Source: an uncultured Pseudomonadales bacterium
GTDB taxonomy: Bacteria > Pseudomonadota > Gammaproteobacteria > Pseudomonadales > Azotimanducaceae
Direction of reading: 5' to 3'
Assembly (NCBI GenBank): GCA_951813295.1
Contig: CATOTI010000002.1
Span: forward strand, 4,040,522 to 4,104,521
DNA length: 64,000 bases
Below, in pieces: positions 43,647 to 51,599 of the stretch. The position numbers and the translations under genes were made by a program. Each line of letters begins with the position of its first letter. The stretch's first letter is position 1. Below the pieces are notes generated by a model. The model made no database searches. It worked only from the letters and a program-made list of their open reading frames with translations, and was not told the DNA's origin.

Positions 43647-44942
43647 GTGGCTCGACCTCGATCGATCGGGAATCTCTTTCGCTTCTTAGGCGTGCCGGCG
43701 CTTCTGGTGATGCTCGTGCTCGCGGTCATGATGACGCGCGTCGACGGTGACCTGACCCGGCTCAAGGAAGATCGCGCCGTCCTCGACAGCATTCAGTACG
43801 GCATGCTGAATCCGGATACGTGGGTCGCGAAGTTGTCGGCGGTGTTCACCAATCGGCTATCGAATGCATCGAGCGATCCCGAAGCCCGTGAGGTCCTGCG
43901 CTCGGCGCTCGAAGGCGGCATTCTCGCGATCGTCGACGAAGTCGAAGTAACGGCGACGGCGACGGCGAGCTGGGCGAAGGCGTTTCTGGTGCCGTTCTTC
44001 GCCCAGGTGCGTGAACAGAGCGGACACTTCGGCGACCTGATTCTTCAGCAGCTGGAAGACCCCGAGAACGCCGCGCAGTTGCAGGCTTTCTTGAGTGGTC
44101 AGGTGCAAACCGCAGCGGATGAATCGTTCACGCAACTCGACCGGCGGCCGCTCGAATATGTCTACGAGACCCGCGATTGCACGGAGCGGGACGATTGCGT
44201 GGCGAAGCTCGATTCGGCCATCGACGAATCGAATGGCGATATGAACCTGCTGGCGTTCCTCGTCGCTCTGCTCGGCTTGATGGTCGTTCTACCCGCGGTC
44301 TTCGATCGCACATCGTTTACCTCGATCGACCTCGGTATCGTCACGGTGGCCCTCTTCGTTGTGCTTTTCATCGGCGTGTCCGTGCCGATGATCGACATTC
44401 AGGCGGAGATCGAAGTCTTCGAGATGATCATCCTCGGTGATCTGATGCGTTTCGAGAACCAGGTGCTCTTCTTCCAGAGCAAGAGCATTGTCGACGTCAC
44501 CGAGATCATGATTCGTGAAGGCACTTGGGATCTCGTCCTCGTCGGGATCGCGATCGCGATGTTCAGCCTCGGTTTCCCAAGCGCCAAACTACTCGGCGGC
44601 ATGCTTTATCTGCGCGACGCTCGTTTTCTCGATAATCCCGTCGGCCGATTCCTGGTTCTCTATTCGGGAAAATGGTCGATGGCAGACGTCTTCGTCGTTG
44701 CGATCTTCCTTTCCTTTCTCGGCTTCCGGGGCCTCCTATCGAGTCAGCTCGACGTGCTGGAGTCGAGCGTCGAAACCGCGACGATCTCAACCGCGAGCGG
44801 TACTCAACTCGGCGTCGGTTTCTGGCTCTTCCTCGAGTTCACGCTCTTGTCGATGCTGCTCGCCGGCAAGGTGGGCAGAGTGAAAGAAAGCCGGGCCGCC
44901 GAAAGCCAAACGCGCGACGACGTCATCCCAGCCGTTTCGTGA
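43647..44942 (+). CDS. Inner-membrane protein with PqiA-like C-terminal half
   Basis: A 431-aa protein starting at a GTG. One membrane helix lies near residues 14-30, then about 170 soluble residues with no recognised fold, then four or more membrane helices (near 200-220, 226-245, 300-320, 345-370, 395-415). The segment GRFLVLYSGKWSMADVFVVA closely resembles the WSM(L/V)DVF motif of PqiA-family proteins, which work with MCE proteins in lipid transport. No MCE gene is adjacent. The N-terminal soluble part may be the species-specific partner region. Confidence 0.75.
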   Translation: MARPRSIGNLFRFLGVPALLVMLVLAVMMTRVDGDLTRLKEDRAVLDSIQYGMLNPDTWVAKLSAVFTNRLSNASSDPEAREVLRSALEGGILAIVDEVEVTATATASWAKAFLVPFFAQVREQSGHFGDLILQQLEDPENAAQLQAFLSGQVQTAADESFTQLDRRPLEYVYETRDCTERDDCVAKLDSAIDESNGDMNLLAFLVALLGLMVVLPAVFDRTSFTSIDLGIVTVALFVVLFIGVSVPMIDIQAEIEVFEMIILGDLMRFENQVLFFQSKSIVDVTEIMIREGTWDLVLVGIAIAMFSLGFPSAKLLGGMLYLRDARFLDNPVGRFLVLYSGKWSMADVFVVAIFLSFLGFRGLLSSQLDVLESSVETATISTASGTQLGVGFWLFLEFTLLSMLLAGKVGRVKESRAAESQTRDDVIPAVS

Positions 44943-45342
44943 GATGAAACTGGATATGGCCTGTCGGGAAGTCGTTCGATTGGTTCTCGACGGTGTAGCC
45001 GTGTGCTTCGTAGAACGCTCGCGCTTCGAACTCGAACGTGTTGAGTCGGGCGAAACGACACCCGACCGATTCGCCCCAGGTGTGCGCTTCGGTGAGCAGC
45101 GCGCTGCCGAGACCCGTCTGGCGATATGAGTCCTCGACCCAGAGTTCGTCGACGATAAGCCAGTCCCACACGGTGGTGCCGGTGATACCCCCCACGACGC
45201 GGCCGTTTTCCTTTCTGGCAAAACCGAATGGTTTGGAGTCGCGGGGGCCAGTGAACGCATCCGCGTAGGCCCGCAAACCCGCGGTGATAGCTTCGAAATC
45301 GGCTGGATCCGTGATCGCTTCGATGAGGTGTTTGCGGGTCAT
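44923..45342 (-). CDS. GNAT family N-acetyltransferase
   Basis: A 139-aa GNAT. The acetyl-CoA loop is DSYRQTGLGSALLTEA at about residues 72-87, preceded by the strand LIVDELWVE and followed by RARFYEAHGY-type text (FEARAFYEAHGY). The acceptor is unknown. Its 3' end overlaps the convergent PqiA-like gene by 20 bases. Confidence 0.87.
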   Translation of the reverse strand: MTRKHLIEAITDPADFEAITAGLRAYADAFTGPRDSKPFGFARKENGRVVGGITGTTVWDWLIVDELWVEDSYRQTGLGSALLTEAHTWGESVGCRFARLNTFEFEARAFYEAHGYTVENQSNDFPTGHIQFHLTKRLG

Positions 45343-45408
45343 TTGATGAGCCTTGTCGCGGCGCGGTCCATAATTGCTCGGCTCGCTATAGGACGGACTC
45401 GAGGACGC

Positions 45409-46620
45409 ATGGACGATTATCTCTTTTCAGGTCTCAAGGTATTGGATGTAGCGACGGTCATCGCGGCACCCGCCGCGGCGATGATGCTGGCGGATTTCGG
45501 CGCCGACGTGATCAAGATCGAACAACCCGCGCCGGGCGACATGTTGCGGATCATCAAGGACGTTCCCGAGACCAAGGAAGGCGCCGAAGATTACATGTGG
45601 CAGATGGACGGGCGGAACAAACGCGGCATCGTCCTGAATCTCAAACAAGCCGACGGAATGGCAATTCTCAAGAAGCTCGTCAGCGAATGCGACGTTTTCA
45701 TTACCAACCAGCCGTACTCCGTGCGCGAGTCGCTCGGTATCACCTACGAGGACCTGAAGCCGCTCCGTCCCGATATGATCTATGCCTCTCTGACGGCTTA
45801 TGGCGAAAAGGGCGACGAACGCTACCGCAAAGGTTTCGATCAGCTCGCTTACTGGGCACGCAGCGGTCTGATGGATCTGATGCGGGGTGCCGACGCGACA
45901 CCGGTGCAGGGGCTGTCCGGGATGGGCGATCACCCGACGGGTGTCGCCATCTACGCGGGGATCGTGACGGCACTCCTGCGGCGCGAACGCTCTGGCGTTG
46001 GGGCGTTCGTACAGACCTCGTTGATGGCCAATGGACTCTGGTCGTGCGCGGCCATTGCCCAAGGCACGCTTGCGGAAGGTAACACCGCGCAGTTCCGCAC
46101 CAATCGTGGTAACCCGCCAGCGATGTTTCGGGTGTATCGATGTCTCGATGATCGTTGGCTGCAACTCAACATGGTTCGCAACGAAGAGTTGCTCGCTTTG
46201 CTCCTGACCGCACTCGACGCGAGCGAACTCCTGGCCGACGAGCGATTCAACACGCCGATGAAGACGTGGGAGAACCGCGCGGAACTGGGTGCTGAAATCG
46301 CACCGATCATCGAAACGAAGACGTCGGATGAATGGCTAGTGGTTTTCGAAGCATTCGATCTGCCGGTCAACCGCATCGCGCAGATCGAGGATCTGCCGAA
46401 CGATCCCCAGATTCTCGAGAACCGGATGGTGACGGTGCCGGATGATCCTGAGATGGCGTTGCCAGTGCTCGTCAACCATCCGATTCAGATCTCGAGCGCA
46501 CCCCAGGTCGCGCCCCGACGAGCGCCGCATCCGGGCGAGCACGCCGACGAGATCCTCACGGAACTCGGTTTCGCGCCGGACGACATCGCGCGTTTTCGCG
46601 AATCCGGGGTGATCGAGTAA
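45409..46620 (+). CDS. CaiB/BaiF-family CoA transferase homologue
   Basis: A 403-aa class III CoA-transferase starting at the ATG at 45409. The N-terminal signature LKVLDVATVIAAPAAAMMLADFGADVIKIEQP is broken up here as LKVLDVATV and DFGADVIKIEQP. The family forms interlocked dimers that move CoA between acids via an Asp acyl-anhydride. At the place of that Asp (normally SxxDA) this protein reads SLMANG, so the nucleophile seems absent. It could be a racemase-like or non-canonical member. It stands alone on this strand. Confidence 0.85.
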   Translation: MDDYLFSGLKVLDVATVIAAPAAAMMLADFGADVIKIEQPAPGDMLRIIKDVPETKEGAEDYMWQMDGRNKRGIVLNLKQADGMAILKKLVSECDVFITNQPYSVRESLGITYEDLKPLRPDMIYASLTAYGEKGDERYRKGFDQLAYWARSGLMDLMRGADATPVQGLSGMGDHPTGVAIYAGIVTALLRRERSGVGAFVQTSLMANGLWSCAAIAQGTLAEGNTAQFRTNRGNPPAMFRVYRCLDDRWLQLNMVRNEELLALLLTALDASELLADERFNTPMKTWENRAELGAEIAPIIETKTSDEWLVVFEAFDLPVNRIAQIEDLPNDPQILENRMVTVPDDPEMALPVLVNHPIQISSAPQVAPRRAPHPGEHADEILTELGFAPDDIARFRESGVIE

Positions 46621-46649
46621 CGATGACGCGGCCCTGAGCGCTGCGTTCG

Positions 46650-47117
46650 CTAAAGTTGGTGAGCGAGAATGATTTCCCCGTTTTCATCTCGCTCGCCGGT
46701 CGGCTTGAAGCCCAAGCGCGCGTAAAAAGGTCCCGGATCGCCCCGGCCTTCGACATAGCTCGTCAGTAGTTCCGACGCGCCCTCGCGACGCACCAGTTCG
46801 ATGACCATTCGGACGGTGGCGCGCCCATAACCGCGCTGTTGATGCTCAGCGTCGATGATGAGCTTCCAGAGGTACCACGGACCGATAATCGCGGGCGGTT
46901 GGGGAACGACATCCCAACTGATCATGACGAAGCCGACAGGCGTCGCGTCAGCGTAGATGGCGCGATACCAGGGATTGGCTTCGGGATATGCATCCGCGTC
47001 CGCTAGGGCATCGGCGACGCCGCCACCGACAAAAACTTCCTGATCCGTGCGTACGGCGATCGACAAGACCGCGTCGAGATTGGTCTCGTCGATCTCTCGT
47101 AGTTCGATCTGCGCCAT
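46650..47117 (-). CDS. GNAT family N-acetyltransferase
   Basis: A 155-aa GNAT with acetyl-CoA loop QQRGYGRATVRMVIELV at about residues 92-108 and the C-terminal DPGPFYARLGFKPTGE typical of the family (spermidine/spermine-type acetyltransferases share it). It is convergent with the CoA transferase and followed downstream on the other side by the ECF-sigma unit on the same strand, 40 bases away, but transcribed separately as far as can be seen. Confidence 0.87.
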   Translation of the reverse strand: MAQIELREIDETNLDAVLSIAVRTDQEVFVGGGVADALADADAYPEANPWYRAIYADATPVGFVMISWDVVPQPPAIIGPWYLWKLIIDAEHQQRGYGRATVRMVIELVRREGASELLTSYVEGRGDPGPFYARLGFKPTGERDENGEIILAHQL

Positions 47118-47156
47118 CGCCGTCCATTCCCGATGCGTGAAGTCGAGTATCAGACC

Positions 47157-47555
47157 CTACTGTCGCCCCAGGCGCCAGACGGCCGCCCATAGAACGACGG
47201 CGGTGATTGCCGCGACGTACGTCAGCGGCGTACCGAGCACCAACCAGCGGAATCCTGCGTCGCCCACGGCAAACGAGAAGATCGACAGCGAACTGAACCA
47301 GGCGAACCCCATCAAGGTACTGCGCAGATTCGCCCGCCGCTTCGCGGCCTTCAGTTGTTCGAGATCGACATCCACTGAAGTGCGGGGCCAGGGCTCGATG
47401 TCCGGCTCGGTTTCGCTCCGCAAGCGCCGGCTCAGTGCCGGATCCGATTTGGCCAGTTCAGTCACGAGTTGGACGGTGGCGTCGCTGGCGGCGTCCGCGC
47501 GGACGAGAGCGATCAGATCATCGACGACATCGGGAGGAAGGCGGACGGTGGTCAT
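47157..47555 (-). CDS. Probable anti-sigma factor, two membrane helices
   Basis: A 132-aa protein with a cytoplasmic N-terminal half (VDDLIALVRADAASDATVQ) and two membrane helices at about residues 80-97 and 105-125. Its ATG overlaps the stop of the ECF sigma gene (ATGA), the usual arrangement for an anti-sigma factor that holds its sigma factor at the membrane. It has no zinc motif HxxxCxxC, so it is not a ZAS-type anti-sigma. The function is inferred from position and topology. Confidence 0.65.
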   Translation of the reverse strand: MTTVRLPPDVVDDLIALVRADAASDATVQLVTELAKSDPALSRRLRSETEPDIEPWPRTSVDVDLEQLKAAKRRANLRSTLMGFAWFSSLSIFSFAVGDAGFRWLVLGTPLTYVAAITAVVLWAAVWRLGRQ

Positions 47556-48010
47556 AACGACTCCTTGAGTTTCTGTCGTGCGCGGAAGATCCGCACCTTG
47601 GTCGCGGTGAGAGAGATGCCGAGGATCACGGAGATTTCGTCGTAGCCGAGCCCGCTCGTGCGCAGCAGCAGCGCTTCGCGATCACCTTGGGGAATGCCGC
47701 GCATCGCTGCGAGAACGCGCGCCGTGTGTTCGGCTTCGATGGCGCTCGCCTCCGGGCTTTGCTCGTGAACGAGCGTCTCGATCGACTCGCTTGCCGGACG
47801 AGCGGCGCGGAGTTGGTCGCGCCAGAGGTTGTGCGCGATCGTCAGGAGATAACCTTTCGCCGTCGTCGCCCGTATAGGCCGCGTACTGGTCCACGCGCGC
47901 ACGAACGTCGCCGACGTGATGTCGTCGGCGTCGGCGGCACTGCCCGTCAGCGCCTGCGCGAACCGGCGGACGTCGTCGAAGTAGCGCCGATAGAGCGTTT
48001 CGAAGTCCAT
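47552..48010 (-). CDS. ECF-type RNA polymerase sigma factor
   Basis: A 152-aa extracytoplasmic-function sigma factor. Region 2 is seen in FETLYRRYFDDVRRFAQAL and ADDITSATFVRAW (residues of about 3-45), and region 4 in REALLLRTSGLGYDEISVI plus TKVRIFRARQKLK (about 110-148). The start ATG has GAGAGGAA upstream. It is followed by an overlapping membrane protein that is probably its anti-sigma factor. The signal and regulon are unknown. Confidence 0.92.
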   Translation of the reverse strand: MDFETLYRRYFDDVRRFAQALTGSAADADDITSATFVRAWTSTRPIRATTAKGYLLTIAHNLWRDQLRAARPASESIETLVHEQSPEASAIEAEHTARVLAAMRGIPQGDREALLLRTSGLGYDEISVILGISLTATKVRIFRARQKLKESL

Positions 48011-48059
48011 GCTTTTCCTCTCACTCGAGTAACGTACGGAGTGAGCAGGGAAAAGTTAC

Positions 48060-48386
48060 TCAGTCATCGGTCGAGCTTTCGACGATTTCGCGTAGCTTGG
48101 TGAGACTCTTGACGTTCTTGTCGGCGAATTTCGCGAGCCATTCGTTCCGCGCTCGGTTGAGCGGTTCCGGATTGAGTGAGTAGTTCTGGGTCTTGCCGCG
48201 TCTGAAGGTCGTGACGACACCGCATTCTTTGAGAACGCGAAGGTGGCGTGAGATGGCCGGGCGAGACACCGCCGTAAACCGCGCGGCCATGGTCCCCGCC
48301 GTGACGACCTCGTGCTCGAAAAGGATGTCCAGAATCTCGCGTCGTGTCGGGTCGGCGATCGCGACGTAGACGTCCCGTGTCGTCAC
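48060..48386 (-). CDS. ArsR-family winged-helix regulator
   Basis: A 108-aa protein starting at a GTG. The helix-turn-helix is TAVSRPAISRHLRVLKECG at about residues 38-56 with the wing TFRRGKTQNYSLN. It lacks the CxCxxD metal motif, so it is not an obvious metal sensor; members beside SRPBCC genes are common (ArsR-SRPBCC pairs). It follows the SRPBCC gene with a one-base gap and probably autoregulates the pair through the inverted repeat at 48877-48917. Confidence 0.9.
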   Translation of the reverse strand: MTTRDVYVAIADPTRREILDILFEHEVVTAGTMAARFTAVSRPAISRHLRVLKECGVVTTFRRGKTQNYSLNPEPLNRARNEWLAKFADKNVKSLTKLREIVESSTDD

Positions 48387-48387
48387 G

Positions 48388-48861
48388 TCAGGAAACGATC
48401 TCGCGCAGTTTGATCAGGTGATGGGCGTCCCACCCTTCTTCGTTGCCCTGCAATACGTCGGCGGCGCGGTCGCCGAAGCGTTCGTAGCCGTGGTGGATGA
48501 TCTCGACCAGTGTTCCGCTGTAGAGCGCGGTGAGCCGGAGCGTCCAGAGTGTTGGCGCCGGGCGCGGATCGTTTGGCGTCCAGCGTGTTTCGAACGTGAT
48601 TTCGCGTTCCGGTTCGAATACGAGCACCTGCCCGACGCAGTGGATCGATGTCCCGGTCGATACACCGTCATCGTTCTCGACGACACCGATATCGATGTCG
48701 ATCGCCCCGCCGAGCCAGGGTTCGAAAACATCGAGCGTATGGCCTTCCCCGAACCAGACATCGATCTTGTCTTTTGTCTCGAACTCCTGCCAGACACGTT
48801 GCGGCGAAGCCTCGATGAAGATGCTTCGGCGCATGTGCAGCGGTCCTACGTGGATTCCCAT
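48388..48861 (-). CDS. SRPBCC (AHSA1-like) domain protein paired with ArsR
   Basis: A 157-aa START-like protein: IFIEASPQRVWQEFETKDKI at the N-terminus, FGEGHTLDVFEPWLGGAID in the core, and a C-terminal amphipathic helix. It probably binds a hydrophobic ligand. It is the first gene of the leftward pair with the ArsR regulator. The ATG at 48861 is used; an internal ATG nine codons on is possible. Confidence 0.85.
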   Translation of the reverse strand: MGIHVGPLHMRRSIFIEASPQRVWQEFETKDKIDVWFGEGHTLDVFEPWLGGAIDIDIGVVENDDGVSTGTSIHCVGQVLVFEPEREITFETRWTPNDPRPAPTLWTLRLTALYSGTLVEIIHHGYERFGDRAADVLQGNEEGWDAHHLIKLREIVS

Positions 48862-48876
48862 TGGTTGATCTCTTAT

Positions 48877-48917
48877 GTAACTGAATGATTACACGTTACG
48901 CGTAAACGATCAGTTAC
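48877..48917. promoter_or_regulatory. Inverted-repeat operator upstream of SRPBCC-arsR
   Basis: A perfect 8-bp inverted repeat, GTAACTGA (48877-48884) and TCAGTTAC (48910-48917), encloses a second near-palindrome GTTACGCGTAAAC. It lies 16 bases upstream of the SRPBCC start and is the best candidate site for the ArsR regulator. Confidence 0.6.
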
Positions 48918-49001
48918 GCAATGGAGTTAAGGGACAAAGTTTGGACATTACAAGCACGTACCTCGCTGTTAGCGTCCGTCGTCATCGGAATGGAGATCGA
49001 C

Positions 49002-49546
49002 ATGGCTTTTGCGATCGACGACCCGGGTGAGCGACGCCGCCTGGATGTACGGGCGAAACCCTATTTCGTGCGTCTGCGCGACGGGCTTCATCTGGGCTAC
49101 CGGAAAGGCAAGATCGTCTCGCGATGGGTCGAGCGACGGGTGATCGACGGGCGATCGACGGGCGCTATCGCACTCGCACCGTTCGCGATGTCGAGCCCGA
49201 CGATGAGCGTCGATCCGACGGCATTCGATTCCTCGATTATCAACAGATGGTGGAGCGTCTCATGGACGATTCGGTCGACGATTCAGGCACGGGCGGAGAT
49301 AAAGTAGCGGTTGCCTGTAGCTTCTGCGGCAAGGATCACACCCGGGTCGCCAAACTCGTAGCTGGCCCCGGCGTCTATATCTGCGATGCGTGTATCGCGC
49401 TTTGCCAGATCTATATCGATCACCCGGACGAGGACGGTAAGTTGTTGATCGAGGACGGCCGTGCCGTATTGCGCGATGGCGCGCCCGTCTTCGTACCCCT
49501 GACGGCCGAAGAGCGTGCGGCGCGTGATGCGTTGAAAGCGTCCTAG
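49002..49546 (+). pseudogene. Integrase-arm-like plus ClpX-type zinc finger protein, frameshifted by duplication
   Basis: The start is the ATG at 49002 with GGAG six bases upstream. The first part, KPYFVRLRDGLHLGYRKGK at about residues 15-35, matches the N-terminal arm-binding region of tyrosine integrases. After a frame change the text continues as DGRYRTRTV and then a C4 zinc-binding domain of ClpX type (CSFCGKDHTRVAKLVAG, VYICDACIALC). The frames are split by an exact 11-bp tandem duplication at 49142-49163; removing one copy gives one open frame of about 177 aa. There is no integrase catalytic domain, so this is not an intact integrase. Confidence 0.75.
49142..49163 (+). repeat. 11-bp tandem duplication causing a frameshift
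   Basis: GATCGACGGGC occurs twice back to back (49142-49152, 49153-49163). Eleven is not a multiple of three, and deleting one copy joins RVIDGR to YRTRTV in a single frame. Confidence 0.9.
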
Positions 49547-50214
49547 AGGAAGTCTTTCTTGCGTGCCTGTAGAAAGTAGGTTGCGCCGATCAGCCCGACG
49601 ATCAGAAGTGTCTGCAGCAGCAGGATCTGGATCGCGCCGGCCGACCACGTTGCACTTGAGTCGGCGAGGTAGGGCGCGAGCCCCGGATGGTCGGGTAGCC
49701 AGCTCGCGAAGAGGTGCGCGCTGACACTCGCCACGCCGATCGCTGCCGTGCAAAAGCCGACGGACTCGCAGACGAGACCGACCGCGAGGATGAAGGTATA
49801 GGCGACGAATATCGCCAGCAGGATGATCGTCGAGAACGGGATTGCGCCTTTTGGGATTCCGCCGTCGCCGGCGAAACTGACGGCGAAGAAAGTGATGGAG
49901 AGTGCACCCCAGACCATCGTGAAGATCGCCAGGTTCGCGATCATCTTGGCCGTGGTGTACTGCTTCACGGAGACGGGCAGGCTCATCACAAAAGTGAGTA
50001 CTTTCTCCTGGCGCTCCATGACGACCGTTTGCATGATCGGATGGATCGCGGCGCCGTACATCGCCGTGATGAAGACGATGAACGGCACGAGTTCCGTGCC
50101 GATATCAGCGATCGCGAGCAGGATCGCCACGACGCCTAAACCAAACCAGGCAAGGCTCGGAATCTTGAGGATCTTGAGGTCTTTGCGGACCAGGGGCCAG
50201 ACAATCGAGGTCAT
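49543..50214 (-). CDS. ABC transporter permease
   Basis: A 223-aa integral membrane protein with six predicted helices, of the ABC-2 type. The ATG at 50214 shares one base with the TGA of the ATPase gene (TGATG), so they are translationally coupled; the longer in-frame start inside the ATPase gene was rejected. The text TVVMERQEKVLTFVMSLPVS is typical of the cytoplasmic loop of ABC-2 permeases. It forms an exporter with the adjacent ATPase under a YtrA-type GntR regulator; the substrate is unknown, perhaps an antimicrobial peptide or lipid. Confidence 0.88.
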   Translation of the reverse strand: MTSIVWPLVRKDLKILKIPSLAWFGLGVVAILLAIADIGTELVPFIVFITAMYGAAIHPIMQTVVMERQEKVLTFVMSLPVSVKQYTTAKMIANLAIFTMVWGALSITFFAVSFAGDGGIPKGAIPFSTIILLAIFVAYTFILAVGLVCESVGFCTAAIGVASVSAHLFASWLPDHPGLAPYLADSSATWSAGAIQILLLQTLLIVGLIGATYFLQARKKDFL

Positions 50215-51077
50215 CAGTTCACCTCCACGTTGGCGAGGAAAATCTCCTCGAGTGACATCGGCTCGATGTCCATCACTTCGCAACGTTGACGTTCGAGCAT
50301 CGCCGGCAGGGCGGCCGAGAAGTTGCTGACGGTGCCGATGGTGATCGGACCGGCCTGTTCAACGCGAAGCCCTTCGATACATGGCAGTGTTTGATTGGTT
50401 CGAACTCGAACCCGCCGCCATCGGTCGAGTAACGCTTCCTTGTCGTCCGAGAAGATGATCTTTCCTTGGTCGATCATCGTGACGCGGTCGCAGAGCTGCT
50501 CGATGTCTTGCGTGTTGTGCGACGAAAAGAGGATCGTGCGCCCATCGTCGACGAGCACTTCCGCCATCTCGTCGAGGATTTCCTTTCGCGCGGCGGGATC
50601 GAGGCCGGTTGTTGGTTCGTCCAGCAGTAAGAGTCGCGGTCGACGCGCGAGCGCGAGGAGCAACGTCGCCTTGATGCGCTCGCCGTGGGATAGCCCCTTC
50701 ACCTTCTGTTCGAAACGCAGATGGAAACGCGCCAGGAGGGCGTCGGCGTAGGCCTCGTCCCATCCAGGATAGATGCGCCGCATGAGTTCGATGTGGAATC
50801 CAATCGTTTCCGTCGGATGCAGGCGCATGTCTTCTGAGACGTAGCCCGTGTCGAGTTTGGCCGTAACGGCGTCGCCGGGGAGGTCGTGGCCGAGCACCGA
50901 TACCTGGCCGCGATCCTGATGCACCAGGCCCATGAGGATGCGAAGCGTTGTGCTCTTGCCGGCGCCGTTCGGTCCGACGAACCCCATGATCGAACCTTCT
51001 TCGACGGCCAGGTCGATGTCGACGAGTCGAAAGTGGGAGTAGTCCTTGCCGACAGCGCACATTTCGATGGCATTCAT
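50214..51077 (-). CDS. ABC transporter ATP-binding protein
   Basis: A 287-aa ATPase with Walker A GPNGAGKST near residue 37, signature LSHGER near 129, Walker B LLLLDEPTTGLD near 148 and the switch His after SSHNTQ. The C-terminal 80 residues are a typical ABC-2 accessory extension. Its ATG overlaps the gntR stop (ATGA) and its stop overlaps the permease start, so gntR, ATPase and permease form one operon. Confidence 0.93.
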   Translation of the reverse strand: MNAIEMCAVGKDYSHFRLVDIDLAVEEGSIMGFVGPNGAGKSTTLRILMGLVHQDRGQVSVLGHDLPGDAVTAKLDTGYVSEDMRLHPTETIGFHIELMRRIYPGWDEAYADALLARFHLRFEQKVKGLSHGERIKATLLLALARRPRLLLLDEPTTGLDPAARKEILDEMAEVLVDDGRTILFSSHNTQDIEQLCDRVTMIDQGKIIFSDDKEALLDRWRRVRVRTNQTLPCIEGLRVEQAGPITIGTVSNFSAALPAMLERQRCEVMDIEPMSLEEIFLANVEVN

Positions 51078-51439
51078 GTTTTGTTCCGTTGTTCCAGGGT
51101 GGTTTCGAGCAAGGTGATCAGCTCGTCATTCGGGATCCCCAGTGCATTCGCTTCCCTGATCACCGTGAGGAGGGCCTCGTCGAGTGCGTCGCGGTTGAGT
51201 TGTTCGCGATCAAGGTCATCGGCGACCCACGAACCGAGTCCGTGCTGGGTGACGATGAGGCCCATACGCTCGAGATCGAGGTAGGCGCGTTTGACGGTTA
51301 TCAGGCTGACTTTGGCTTGGGCGGCGAATTCGCGGATCGACGGGAGCTTCTCGCCGGGCGGCCAGACACCGAGACGAACGAGATCACCGACCTGATCGAT
51401 GATCTGTTGGTACATCGGCCGCTTGTTCGCGGCCGACAA
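51074..51439 (-). CDS. GntR-family (YtrA-like) transcriptional regulator
   Basis: A 121-aa regulator starting at a TTG at 51439. A winged helix (PMYQQIIDQVGDLVRLG ... LPSIREFAAQAKVSLITVKR) covers residues of about 8-75. The C-terminal part is a short helical dimerisation region without a ligand domain, the YtrA type that normally represses its own ABC exporter operon. The near-palindrome at 51490-51515 upstream is the likely operator. Confidence 0.9.
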   Translation of the reverse strand: MSAANKRPMYQQIIDQVGDLVRLGVWPPGEKLPSIREFAAQAKVSLITVKRAYLDLERMGLIVTQHGLGSWVADDLDREQLNRDALDEALLTVIREANALGIPNDELITLLETTLEQRNKT

Positions 51440-51489
51440 CGTGATGGGGAAGTCTTTCGGGATCGGTCCGGCTCGTTCGATTGCTCGAT

Positions 51490-51515
51490 GTAGACACTGT
51501 ATACACAGTATCTAC
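51490..51515. promoter_or_regulatory. Palindromic operator of the gntR-ABC operon
   Basis: A 26-base near-palindrome centred on TGTATACA, with outer arms GTAGA and TCTAC. It lies about 50 bases upstream of gntR in an otherwise AT-rich gap, the position expected for a YtrA-type autorepressor site. Confidence 0.65.
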
Positions 51516-51599
51516 ATATGTACACACTGAAAACGTTCGTTAACAGAAGCGGCGTCGGTTTGTATCCTTAAGCGTTGTCATACGAGGAAGGGGTGAGGC

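Noticed and set aside
49002..49546. Functional phage integrase gene
   Set aside because: Only the N-terminal arm-like text is present; there is no catalytic core or Tyr and no att-like repeats were seen.
47157..51439. Defence island around the regulators and ABC genes
   Set aside because: No nuclease, methyltransferase, toxin or other defence domain is present; the genes are ordinary regulators and an exporter.
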